Positions 52,872 through 61,468 of a DNA stretch of 64,000 bases are shown in pieces. This DNA is from JBBKXP01 sp038323615 (GTDB lineage: Bacteria > Pseudomonadota > Alphaproteobacteria > Rhodobacterales > Rhodobacteraceae). The notes beneath the pieces are model-generated. The model saw only the letters and a list, made by a program, of their open reading frames with translations. It was not told where the DNA came from and made no database searches. How positions within the stretch are numbered: the stretch's first letter is position 1; each line of letters begins with the position of its first letter. The stretch spans positions 10,593-74,592 of the forward strand of contig JBBQHC010000001.1 in NCBI GenBank assembly GCA_038323615.1. Direction: 5' to 3'. A program made the translations under genes and the position numbers.

Positions 52872-53762
52872 TCAGGCGGTCAGGCCTTCGGGTTCGGCCA
52901 GACCGTTGGCGCGGCAGCAGGCGGTCACCGTGTTGGCGAGCAGGCAAGCGATGGTCATCGGGCCGACGCCGCCCGGAACCGGGGTAATCGCACCGGCGAC
53001 CGCAGCACAACTGGCGTAATCGACATCGCCGACCAGCACCGTCTTGCCGTCCCGGTCAATCCGGTTGATGCCGACATCGATCACCGTGGCCCCCGGTTTG
53101 ATCCAGTCGCCCGGCACCATTTCGGCGCGCCCCACAGCGGCGACGACGATGTCGGCCTGTCGCACCACGCCCGGCAAATCCTTGGTCCGGCTGTGTGCGA
53201 TGGTGACGGTGCAACTGTCGCCCAGCAGCAGTTGCGCCATCGGTTTGCCGACGATGTTCGATCGCCCGATCACCACCGCGTTCATCCCCGACAAAGGCCC
53301 CAGATGGTCGCGCAGCATCATCAGACAGCCCAGCGGGGTGCAGGGCACCATGCTTTTCTGCCCGGTCCCCAGCAGTCCGACGTTGGAAATATGAAAGCCG
53401 TCGACATCCTTGGCCGGATCGATGCTGTTGATCACCAGATCCGAATCCAGGTGCGAGGGCAGCGGAAGCTGCACCAGAATCCCATGCACTTTCGGATCGG
53501 CGTTCAGGTCCGCGATCAGCGCCAGCAGGTCGGCTTCGGAAATATCGACGTCGCGCTTGTGTTCAAAAGAGGCCATCCCGACCTCGACCGTCATCTTGCC
53601 CTTCGAGCGCACATAGACCTGGCTGGCCGGGTCTTCGCCGACCAGCACAACCGCCAGTCCCGGGGTTATCCCGGCTTCGGCCTTGATCCGCTTTACATGC
53701 GCCGCCACTTTGTCGCGCACCTTAGCGGCGAACGCTTTGCCGTCGATTACCGTCGCACTCAT
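52872..53762 (-). CDS. folD: Methylenetetrahydrofolate dehydrogenase/cyclohydrolase FolD (complete active site)
   Basis: 296 aa. Catalytic residues present: Tyr50 and Lys54 in SQVYVRSKGK, Gln in GILVQLPLP, Asp in PAKDVDGFH; the NADP loop VVIGRSNIVGKPMAQLLL and ITPVPGGVGPMTI are canonical. Oxidises 5,10-methylene-THF to methenyl-THF and hydrolyses it to 10-formyl-THF. Follows a diverged paralogue by 3 bp; the two and fhs form one operon. Confidence 0.96.
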   Translation of the reverse strand: MSATVIDGKAFAAKVRDKVAAHVKRIKAEAGITPGLAVVLVGEDPASQVYVRSKGKMTVEVGMASFEHKRDVDISEADLLALIADLNADPKVHGILVQLPLPSHLDSDLVINSIDPAKDVDGFHISNVGLLGTGQKSMVPCTPLGCLMMLRDHLGPLSGMNAVVIGRSNIVGKPMAQLLLGDSCTVTIAHSRTKDLPGVVRQADIVVAAVGRAEMVPGDWIKPGATVIDVGINRIDRDGKTVLVGDVDYASCAAVAGAITPVPGGVGPMTIACLLANTVTACCRANGLAEPEGLTA

Positions 53763-53765
53763 CTG

Positions 53766-54647
53766 TCAGACCTCCGTATTGGCATAGGCACTGTGGTAGT
53801 GTGCCATCTGCATCCCGGTCGCAAGGACCGCGTTTTTCATCAACACCGCCACCGTCACCGGGCCAACGCCGCCGGGCACCGGGGTAATCCAGCCCGCCAC
53901 CGCCGCGCAACTGTCGAAATCGGCGTCACCCACCGTGCGTCCATCGACCCGGTTGATCCCGATATCAATCAACGCCGCGCCGGGTTTCAGCATATTGCCC
54001 GTTACCAGCCCCGGTTTTCCCACCGCGACAAAGACAGCATCTGCCGCCCGGCTATGGACCGCCACCGACCGGGTCATGTGGTGGCAGACCGTCACGGTGC
54101 AGCCCTGCCCCATCAGCAGAAATGCAATCGGCTTGCCGACGATTTCCGAATGGCCGATCACCGTCACATCCAGCCCTTCAAGTTTCAGCGGCAGGGTTTT
54201 CAGGATTTCCACCGCAGCGACGGCAGTGCAGGGGCCAAGTGCGAGATCGTTGTAGACGATGTTTCCAATCGAGGCCGGGTGCATCCCCTCGACGTCTTTC
54301 AGCGGATGCACTGCCTTTTGCAGCGCCTTGACCGGGATGTGGTCGGGCAGCGGGCGCTGGATGATCACCCCGTTGACCCGTGGATCGGCGTTCAGGCCCT
54401 GCAGCACGCCGACCAGTTGTTCCATCGAAATGGTCGCCGGATAATTGCGTGCCTCAAAGGCCACGCCGGCACTTTGGGCGCTGCGTTGCTGGTTCCTGAC
54501 GTAAAGTTCGGCTGCCGCCGTATCGCCGACGCTGATCGACACCAGACGCGGCTGCCAGCCCCTGTCAGCCAGTGCCGCCGCATCCTGCGCGATCGTCGCC
54601 CGCATCCCTGCCGCGATCGCTTTGCCGTCGATCAGGGTTGCGCGCAT
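53766..54647 (-). CDS. FolD paralogue lacking the catalytic lysine
   Basis: 293 aa from ATG 54647. Overall FolD fold and NADP loop are kept (VTVIGHSEIVGKPIAFLLM, ITPVPGGVGPVTV), and Tyr49 remains (LYVRNQQR). However, the lysine required for cyclohydrolase activity is Gln53, the usual Asp of KDVDG is Glu (KDVEGMH), and PCTPLG reads PCTAVA. By knowledge of FolD mutants, a Lys-to-Gln change removes cyclohydrolase activity and can leave dehydrogenase activity. It may therefore be a dehydrogenase-only partner of the downstream FolD, or use another pterin. Lies between the chorismate mutase gene and folD. Confidence 0.88.
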   Translation of the reverse strand: MRATLIDGKAIAAGMRATIAQDAAALADRGWQPRLVSISVGDTAAAELYVRNQQRSAQSAGVAFEARNYPATISMEQLVGVLQGLNADPRVNGVIIQRPLPDHIPVKALQKAVHPLKDVEGMHPASIGNIVYNDLALGPCTAVAAVEILKTLPLKLEGLDVTVIGHSEIVGKPIAFLLMGQGCTVTVCHHMTRSVAVHSRAADAVFVAVGKPGLVTGNMLKPGAALIDIGINRVDGRTVGDADFDSCAAVAGWITPVPGGVGPVTVAVLMKNAVLATGMQMAHYHSAYANTEV

Positions 54648-54660
54648 CACTTGCCTTTCG

Positions 54661-54954
54661 TCAGGTGCCCAGCACCTTTTCTTCGCGCGCGATCGACCAT
54701 TCGATGATCTGGCGCCACAGTTTTTCGGCAAAGTCGGGGTCGAACCCGGCCTTTTCCGCGTTAGCCCGCGCGTTCTGCGCGACCTGCTCTACCCGTGGCG
54801 TCACCCGTGCCGGCATCGCCACCCCCGGCTTGATCACGATAGCCTGGTCGATCAGCGCCGCCCGACGCACCAGCAACCCCATCAGGGCGCGGTCGCAGGC
54901 GTCGATTTCGGCCCGCAGGTCGTCCATCGTGGTGATCGTCGTCGGGTCTTGCAT
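54661..54954 (-). CDS. Chorismate mutase, AroQ type
   Basis: 97 aa, all helical. LRAEIDACDRALMGLLVRRAALIDQAIVIK is helix 1 with the catalytic Arg pattern; RVEQVAQNARANAEKAG and FAEKLWRQIIEWSIAREE follow as in small AroQ enzymes. Converts chorismate to prephenate. It sits inside the one-carbon operon, 13 bp before the FolD paralogue. A link such as supply of 4-aminobenzoate or folate precursors is possible but not shown. Confidence 0.88.
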   Translation of the reverse strand: MQDPTTITTMDDLRAEIDACDRALMGLLVRRAALIDQAIVIKPGVAMPARVTPRVEQVAQNARANAEKAGFDPDFAEKLWRQIIEWSIAREEKVLGT

Positions 54955-55033
54955 CGGGGGGCCTCGTCGGGGTCGGGGGCGGTTACCCGCTACATGCCCC
55001 CGCGCCGCCCAAGGTTCAACCGGACAAAACGCC

Positions 55034-56704
55034 CTAGAACAGCCCCTCGATCTGCCCCGCCTTGTTCAGCCGGATCTGTTCGGCCGATGGCACCCTTGGC
55101 AGGCCCGGCATCGTCATGATCTCGCCGCAGATCACCACGACAAATCCAGCCCCCGCGCTCAGCCGGACTTCGCGCACCGGGACGCTGTGCCCCGTCGGCG
55201 CGCCGCGCCGGTTCGGGTCGGTCGTGAATGAATACTGGGTCTTGGCCATGCAGATCGGCAAATGACCATAGCCCTGATCCTCCCAGCTCTTCAGCTGGTC
55301 CCGCACCGCTTTGTCGGCCAGCACCTCGTCGGCGTGATAAATCCGCTTGGCGATGGTTTCGATCTTTTCCATCAGCGGCATCTCGTCGGGGTAAAGCGGT
55401 GCATAGGCGGCGACACCGCTTTCGGCCAGTGCGACGATCCGGCGCGCCAGCTCCTCGATCCCTTCGCCGCCCTTGGCCCAATGCTTGCACAGCACCGCGT
55501 CGGACCCCTGCGCCTTGACGTAGTCCTTGACCGCCTGAATTTCGGCATCGGTGTCGGACACAAAGTGGTTGATCCCGACGACCACCGGCACCCCGAACGA
55601 TTTCAGGTTGGCGATGTGGCGGCCAAGGTTGGCACAACCCTTTTTGATCGCATCGACGTTTTCTGTCCCCAGATCGGCCTTGGCGACGCCGCCGTTCATC
55701 TTCATCGCCCGGCAGGTCGCGACCAGCACCACCGCGTCAGGTTTCAGTCCGGCCTTGCGGCATTTGATGTTCATGAACTTTTCGGCGCCCAGATCGGCCC
55801 CGAAGCCCGCTTCGGTCACGACGTATTCGGCGATTTTCAACGCCGTTGTCGTCGCGGTGACCGAATTGCAGCCATGCGCGATATTGGCAAAGGGGCCGCC
55901 GTGGACGAAGGCCGGGTTGTTTTCCAACGTCTGCACCAGATTGGGCTGCATCGCGTCTTTCAGCAGGACCGTCATCGCGCCGTCGGCCTTGATATCGCGG
56001 CAGAACACGGGCGTCTTGTCGCGCCGGTAGGCGACGATCATATCGCCCAGACGCTTTTCCAGATCCTGCAGGTTTTTCGCCAGACAAAGGATCGCCATCA
56101 CCTCGGATGCGACCGTAATGTCAAATCCGGTTTCACGCGGGAACCCGTTGGCGACGCCGCCGAGGCTGGCCGTGATCTGCCGCAGGGCGCGGTCGTTCAT
56201 GTCGAGCACGCGCCGCCAGACGACGCGGCGGATGTCGATGTCAAGGCTGTTGCCCCAGTAGATATGGTTGTCGATCATCGCGCTCAGCAGGTTGTGGGCC
56301 GAGGTGATCGCGTGGAAATCGCCGGTAAAGTGAAGGTTCATATCCTCCATCGGTACCACTTGCGACATGCCGCCGCCTGCCGCGCCACCCTTCATCCCGA
56401 AGTTCGGCCCGAGGGACGCCTCGCGGATGCAGACGCAGGCCTTCTTGCCGATCCGGTTCAACCCGTCGCCCAAGCCTACAGTGGTCGTCGTCTTGCCCTC
56501 GCCCGCAGGCGTCGGATTGATCGCCGTGACGAGGATCAGCTTGCCATTCGGGCGATCCTGAACCGAATCGATAAACCGCTGGGACAGCTTGGCTTTGTCG
56601 TGCCCATAGGGAAGCAGATCGTCGCTGCCGATGCCCAGTTTTGCACCAATCTCTTGAATTGGGCGTTTCTTGGCTTCGCGGGCGATTTCGATGTCGGTTT
56701 TCAT
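55034..56704 (-). CDS. fhs: Formate-tetrahydrofolate ligase
   Basis: 556 aa from ATG 56704 (MKTDIEIAREAKKRPIQEIG). ATP loop TPAGEGKTTTTVGLGDGL; LGPNFGMKGGAAGGGMSQVVPMEDMNLHFTGDFHAI is the family hallmark; C-terminal MTMPGLPRVPSAEQI is standard. Makes 10-formyl-THF from formate, ATP and THF, or runs in reverse to oxidise C1 units together with FolD. First gene of fhs-chorismate mutase-FolD paralogue-folD. In roseobacters this route also handles C1 units from DMSP demethylation; no dmdA gene is here. Confidence 0.97.
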   Translation of the reverse strand: MKTDIEIAREAKKRPIQEIGAKLGIGSDDLLPYGHDKAKLSQRFIDSVQDRPNGKLILVTAINPTPAGEGKTTTTVGLGDGLNRIGKKACVCIREASLGPNFGMKGGAAGGGMSQVVPMEDMNLHFTGDFHAITSAHNLLSAMIDNHIYWGNSLDIDIRRVVWRRVLDMNDRALRQITASLGGVANGFPRETGFDITVASEVMAILCLAKNLQDLEKRLGDMIVAYRRDKTPVFCRDIKADGAMTVLLKDAMQPNLVQTLENNPAFVHGGPFANIAHGCNSVTATTTALKIAEYVVTEAGFGADLGAEKFMNIKCRKAGLKPDAVVLVATCRAMKMNGGVAKADLGTENVDAIKKGCANLGRHIANLKSFGVPVVVGINHFVSDTDAEIQAVKDYVKAQGSDAVLCKHWAKGGEGIEELARRIVALAESGVAAYAPLYPDEMPLMEKIETIAKRIYHADEVLADKAVRDQLKSWEDQGYGHLPICMAKTQYSFTTDPNRRGAPTGHSVPVREVRLSAGAGFVVVICGEIMTMPGLPRVPSAEQIRLNKAGQIEGLF

Positions 56705-56844
56705 GGTCACGTCCCCTTGGTCGGGCTTTCGCCCGTTTGCGTTGGGCTTTGCATACGCCCGTCGGACGCGACGGCGACCCGCGTTTCCGACATTTTCAGG
56801 GACGGAATCGGCGGCGGTGGAAAAACCATGCCGCCAGGTCCAAA

Positions 56845-57426
56845 CTAGTCGGGTCGCCATGTCTGTTGCGTCGGCACAAACAGGCGCAGCGGGTCGCCCA
56901 ACCGCAACGTGCCGGGCCGTTCGACCCATGCGGTGAAGCCGCGTCGACCTTCTGCCGCGGGTTGGAAGCGGGTGCCGTGGCCGGGATGATCGGCCTCGAT
57001 TTCTTTGCCGGGCCAGACACAGGGCCCATTTTCGAGATCGACCGTAATAGTCGCCCCGTCCGGCCCCTGCAGCCGCGAACCCGGTGGCAGGTGGCTCAGA
57101 TCGGGGATGCCGGACAGGATGATCGACGCCCCGATCAGTTGCGGATCGAGGCTGTCCATCTGCATGCGCGTCGCGATCTCGGTCATTTCCGCGGCCGACA
57201 GAACACTCAGTTGCCGGGTATTGCGGACCTCGGTGCCAACGGCGTGAACGTCACGAAACCGGGTGCAGGATTTGCGGGTGAGGCCGGAATGATCCTCGCC
57301 CTCGGCCCCGGCAAAAGACAGCGTCATGCTGTCCGTGGCCACCGATCGCAGCGATGTCTTGCGCAGGGCGACAGTGCCCAGAAACGTGACGGTGCCGGTG
57401 TGGGCGGACAGGATCAGAGCGGGCAT
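56845..57426 (-). CDS. MOSC domain protein
   Basis: 193 aa. MOSC core: SGLTRKSCTRFRDVHAVGTEVRNTRQLSVLSAAEM, IPDLSHLPPGSRLQGPDGATITVDLENGPCVWPGKEI with the conserved Cys (near residue 130). MOSC domains bind a persulfide sulfur or molybdenum cofactor; single-domain forms are often oxidoreductase partners. It lies 3 bp after the frameshifted methyltransferase and is likely last in the tolB-ftsH transcript. No molybdoenzyme gene is nearby. Confidence 0.85.
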   Translation of the reverse strand: MPALILSAHTGTVTFLGTVALRKTSLRSVATDSMTLSFAGAEGEDHSGLTRKSCTRFRDVHAVGTEVRNTRQLSVLSAAEMTEIATRMQMDSLDPQLIGASIILSGIPDLSHLPPGSRLQGPDGATITVDLENGPCVWPGKEIEADHPGHGTRFQPAAEGRRGFTAWVERPGTLRLGDPLRLFVPTQQTWRPD

Positions 57427-57429
57427 GAG

Positions 57430-58220
57430 TTACTCCGGTCGGGTCAGGGTGAAGAACAATCGCCGGAATGGGAACAACACGTGGCCGTCGGGCGCAAGGG
57501 GATAGGCGGTGGCAAGGGCGGTGTCGTAGGCCGCGACAAAGGCCGCCTGTTCGGTCGCATTCAGCCGCTGGGTGATCGGGCGCATCGCTGTGCTGGCGGT
57601 GAACTGGCGCACCGGGTGGCCTTCAGCGACGCGGGCAAGGTGTTGGCGACAGGTGGTTTCCCAGAGGTTCAGCGTGCCAAGAGGCGACAGCAGCGCGGCG
57701 CAAATTGCCGGGTCGGCGACCTGCGGTTGCCAGCCAGCGAAATCGAACCTGTCGGGGAATATTTTCGCGGCGACCTCACGTAACAGCCCATGGCTAGGGG
57801 CCATTTGCTGCCGCGGCATCTGCGCCGCCAGCGTTCCGCCGGGGCCAAGCTGGCCGATCAGGCGGTGCAGCAGCGTGGCGTGATCGGGCGACCAGTGCAG
57901 CGCGGCGTTGGAAAGATCAGCGCGGCGGGCCCATGCGAAGACCAAAGCGCAATATCGGCATGATCCAATCGCGCATAGACACCGATCCCTTCGGCCTCAG
58001 CCAGCATCGCCGCAGAGCAATCGACGCCGACCAGTCGACGACCCGGAAACCGCAATGCAAGGTCAGGGCCAACCGCGCCGTCGCCACAGCCCAGGTCGAT
58101 CACATCGCTCTTGGGCAACGCCCCGACCTGCATCAGCAAATCCAACGCGGGGCGCAAACGCAAACCCCGAAACCTGGCGTAGGCTTCGGGGTTCCAGTCG
58201 TTTTTCGGGGTCGTGATCAC
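57430..58220 (-). pseudogene. Trans-aconitate 2-methyltransferase-like gene with a 1-base frameshift
   Basis: The SAM-dependent methyltransferase begins at ATG 58220 (WNPEAYARFRGLRLRPALDLL, motif I VIDLGCGDGAVGPDLALRFPG) and reads to PAALIF, then shifts. The second frame continues SNAALHWSPDHATLLHRLIGQLGPGG to the normal end at 57430. Adding one T to the TTT at 57912-57914 gives ALIF-SNAALHW, the expected family motif. So the intact product would be about 263 aa. A homopolymer sequencing error or a real mutation are equally possible. Its ATG overlaps the ftsH stop (ATGA). Confidence 0.85.
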
Positions 58221-60139
58221 GCCGTCGGTTCGGGTTCCAGATCGCCCTTGGGCGCCTTGGTTTTGCGGGGCTTGGTCTTGGGCAAGGCCGTGACCGATGC
58301 CGCCGCACCGCTGTCGGGCTTGTCGTCGGCATCGGGATCGGGCTGCGGCGGTTCGCCCCGGATCACCCGTTGGATTTCTTCGCCCGTGAGGGTTTCGTAT
58401 TCCAGCAAACCCTGGGCCAGACGTTCGAATTCGACGTCCTTTTCTTTGACGATATTGTAGGCGACCTGATAGCCTTCGTCGATCAGCCGCTTGACCTCGG
58501 ATTCAATCAGTTCCTTGGTTTTGGCGGAAATCGAAAAGCCACCGGCACCCTGCCCGCTATAGCTTTGCGCGGCTTCCTGATAGTCGATGTTGCCGACCTT
58601 GTCGGACATGCCGTAGCGCATCACCATCGCCCGCGCGAGGGCGCTGGCCTGCTGGATATCGCCCACCGGGCCACTTGACACGGTATCGGGGCCATATTTC
58701 AGGATTTCCGCCGCCTTGCCGGCCATCATCATCGCGATGCGTTGTTCGGCCTCGTCCTTGAACATCTGCAATTTGTCCATTTCCGGCAGCGACATCACCA
58801 TGCCCAGTGCGCCACCACGCGGGATGATCGTCGCCTTGTAGACCGGGTCGCACTTCGGCAGGCTGATCCCGACAATGGCGTGACCGGCCTCGTGATAGGC
58901 GGTCTTTTCCTTTTGCTCGGCGGTCAGGACCATGCTGCGGCGTTCGGCGCCCATCATGACCTTGTCCTTGGCCATTTCGAAATCGTCCATCACCACGAAC
59001 CGGCGGCCGATCCGGGCAGCGGACAGCGCGGCCTCGTTCACAAGGTTGGCAAGGTCGGCGCCCGAAAAGCCGGGGCTGCCACGGGCGATGATGCGCAGAT
59101 CGACATTTGGACCCAGCGGCACCTTGCGGGCGTGGACGGCAAGGATTTTCTCGCGGCCTTTGATGTCGGGGTTGGGCACCTGAACCTGACGGTCGAAACG
59201 ACCGGGGCGCAGCAATGCGGGGTCCAGCACGTCACGCCGGTTTGTCGCGGCGACGATAATGATGCCCTCGTTCGCCTCGAACCCGTCCATTTCGACGAGG
59301 AGTTGGTTCAGCGTCTGTTCGCGTTCGTCGTTGCCGCCACCATAGCCGGCCCCACGCGACCGACCGACCGCGTCGATCTCGTCGATAAAGACGATGCAGG
59401 GCGCATTTTTCTTGGCCTGTTCAAACATATCGCGGACCCGGGACGCGCCGACACCGACGAACATTTCAACAAAGTCGGAACCGGAAATCGTAAAGAACGG
59501 CACGCCGGCTTCGCCCGCGATGGCACGAGCCAGCAGGGTTTTACCTGTGCCGGGAGGGCCGACAAGCAGCGCGCCTTTGGGGATCTTGCCGCCAAGGCGC
59601 GAAAATTTCTGGGGATTGCGAAGGAATTCAACGATCTCTTCAAGCTCTTCCTTGGCCTCGTCGATCCCGGCAACATCGTCAAATGTCACCCGGCCCTGCT
59701 TTTCGGTGAGCAGCTTGGCACGGGATTTGCCGAAACCCATCGCCCCGCCTTTGCCGCCACCCTGCATCCGGTTCATGAAATAGACCCAGACGCCGATCAG
59801 CAGCACGAAGGGCAAGAGGCCCAACAGGAAGGATTGCAGCGTCGATTGTTCCTGACTGTCGGCGGACACCGGGATGTTCTTGGACAGCAGCAGGTCAGTC
59901 ACTGCGGCGTCCTGCGGTTTGATCGCCACGTAGTTCGATTTGTCGGACAACGTGTATTTGATCCGCTCACCGTCAAGTTCGACCTTCGTGACTGCGCCGC
60001 TATCGACGGCAGAGACAAATTCCGAATAGCTTCGGGTCTGGCTCGACATCGCCGATTGGCTACCGCTGAAGACGTTGAACAGGGCCAGCACCAGCAGGAA
60101 CAGGACGACCCAGAAGACGATATTTCGCGCGTTGCCCAA
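58217..60139 (-). CDS. ftsH: ATP-dependent zinc metalloprotease FtsH
   Basis: 640 aa from TTG 60139 (LGNARNIVFWVVLFLL), 7 bases after AGGAG; no ATG fits the conserved start. Two N-terminal membrane helices (about 5-22 and 100-120) flank a periplasmic loop. AAA+ domain: Walker A GPPGTGKTLLARAIAGEA, Walker B CIVFIDEIDAVGRSRG, SRH DVLDPALLRPGRFDRQ. Zinc site HEAGH. Degrades membrane proteins and unstable regulators. Between tilS and the methyltransferase. Confidence 0.97.
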   Translation of the reverse strand: MGNARNIVFWVVLFLLVLALFNVFSGSQSAMSSQTRSYSEFVSAVDSGAVTKVELDGERIKYTLSDKSNYVAIKPQDAAVTDLLLSKNIPVSADSQEQSTLQSFLLGLLPFVLLIGVWVYFMNRMQGGGKGGAMGFGKSRAKLLTEKQGRVTFDDVAGIDEAKEELEEIVEFLRNPQKFSRLGGKIPKGALLVGPPGTGKTLLARAIAGEAGVPFFTISGSDFVEMFVGVGASRVRDMFEQAKKNAPCIVFIDEIDAVGRSRGAGYGGGNDEREQTLNQLLVEMDGFEANEGIIIVAATNRRDVLDPALLRPGRFDRQVQVPNPDIKGREKILAVHARKVPLGPNVDLRIIARGSPGFSGADLANLVNEAALSAARIGRRFVVMDDFEMAKDKVMMGAERRSMVLTAEQKEKTAYHEAGHAIVGISLPKCDPVYKATIIPRGGALGMVMSLPEMDKLQMFKDEAEQRIAMMMAGKAAEILKYGPDTVSSGPVGDIQQASALARAMVMRYGMSDKVGNIDYQEAAQSYSGQGAGGFSISAKTKELIESEVKRLIDEGYQVAYNIVKEKDVEFERLAQGLLEYETLTGEEIQRVIRGEPPQPDPDADDKPDSGAAASVTALPKTKPRKTKAPKGDLEPEPTA

Positions 60140-60223
60140 ACCGAGGCTCCTTTGAATGGCTTTCGGGTGACGACACGGACGCCTTCTCCCCACGAAGTTA
60201 AAATAGTGATGATCGACAAAGGT

Positions 60224-61468
60224 TCAATGCGCAATCAGGGAAGTCGCGAAATCCGCGACAATCCGCGCCTGCCAACCCGTGTTGTATCCGGCCAGCGGAG
60301 CGGCGACCAGATTGTCGCCGTGCCAGATGGCCGGGGACGCCAAAAGGCTGTTGCGGGGCATGCCGGTGGCGCGCCAGTCCGGGCAATCGGCTACGGCTTG
60401 GCCCAAGGCGCGAATCATCAGCGCCGGGTGATGCGGGCCGGTCAGTTGCCAACGTTCATCCCAGATCGCATCGCTGGCGCAGGTCAGCAATTCGACCGCT
60501 TTGGCCTCGCGGGTCAGGCGGATCGTCGGGCCGCGCCGTTCGATCAGGCAGCCACCAAGGGTCTGCCGGGTGTCGGCGTCCAGTTCCAGCAACAGCCGGG
60601 CGATGTCGTCGCGGCGCGGCGGATAGATCGCGGCGGACATCCACATGATCGCCCCGACCAGCAGACGACGGCGGATGTCGGCAGGGGCCTGGCCCAGCAT
60701 CGCGACGTCGATCAGCAGATCGCCCCGGTCTTCAACGGTCGCAGTTTGCGCGGTCTGTCGCGTCACGGCCTCGAGCGCGCGGCGCGCCTCGGCCATCTGG
60801 GCTGCGACATTCGCCAACGTCTCGTTGCCGATCCCCAGCGGCGTCAATGCCGCTAGGGTGCGACGCACACGGGCGCGTTCATAACCTTCGTCCACATTGC
60901 TCGGGTCGTCGATCCAGGCCACGCCGCGCCGCACAAGGTACGCCCGTAGCCGCGCCCGCGACACATCGAGCAAGGGGCGCACCCAACGAACCCCGTGCCG
61001 GGTGAACCCGCCGGGCATCCCCGACAGGCCATCGACCCCGGCCTCGCGGGCCAGTCGCATCAGCACGGTTTCGGCCTGATCGTCCTGCGTATGACCCAGC
61101 GCGACGACACCGATACCCTGCCGCCGCGCCCAATCGGCCAACAGCCGATAGCGGGCATTGCGGGCCGCATTTTGCAGGTTGCCGGGGGCAGCCGTGCCGT
61201 CCCAGTGCAGGATATCGTGGGCAATACCACGGGCCTTGCAGAACGCCGCCACTGTCGCCGCTTCGTATGCCGCTTCGGGCCGCAGGCCGTGGTTCACGGT
61301 CGCCGCACAAATCGTCCGACCCTGCCCGCGTCCGACATGGTCCAGCAAGTCCAAAAGCGCGACGGAATCGCCACCGCCCGATACGGCGACACCGATATGG
61401 GGGTCTTGGGTTTCGACGAAAGGCCGTCCGGCAAGGTGGCGTAGCGCGGCGTCTTCGTCGCGGATCAC
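60224..61468 (-). CDS. tilS: tRNA(Ile)-lysidine synthase
   Basis: 414 aa from GTG 61468, overlapping the cpoB stop as GTGA. PP-loop VAVSGGGDSVALLDLLDH binds ATP; GHTQDDQAETVLMRLAREAG and RPLLDVSRARLRAYL are TilS family blocks. Adds lysine to C34 of the AUA-reading tRNA(Ile). Order cpoB-tilS-ftsH is conserved in alphaproteobacteria. Confidence 0.95.
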   Translation of the reverse strand: MIRDEDAALRHLAGRPFVETQDPHIGVAVSGGGDSVALLDLLDHVGRGQGRTICAATVNHGLRPEAAYEAATVAAFCKARGIAHDILHWDGTAAPGNLQNAARNARYRLLADWARRQGIGVVALGHTQDDQAETVLMRLAREAGVDGLSGMPGGFTRHGVRWVRPLLDVSRARLRAYLVRRGVAWIDDPSNVDEGYERARVRRTLAALTPLGIGNETLANVAAQMAEARRALEAVTRQTAQTATVEDRGDLLIDVAMLGQAPADIRRRLLVGAIMWMSAAIYPPRRDDIARLLLELDADTRQTLGGCLIERRGPTIRLTREAKAVELLTCASDAIWDERWQLTGPHHPALMIRALGQAVADCPDWRATGMPRNSLLASPAIWHGDNLVAAPLAGYNTGWQARIVADFATSLIAH

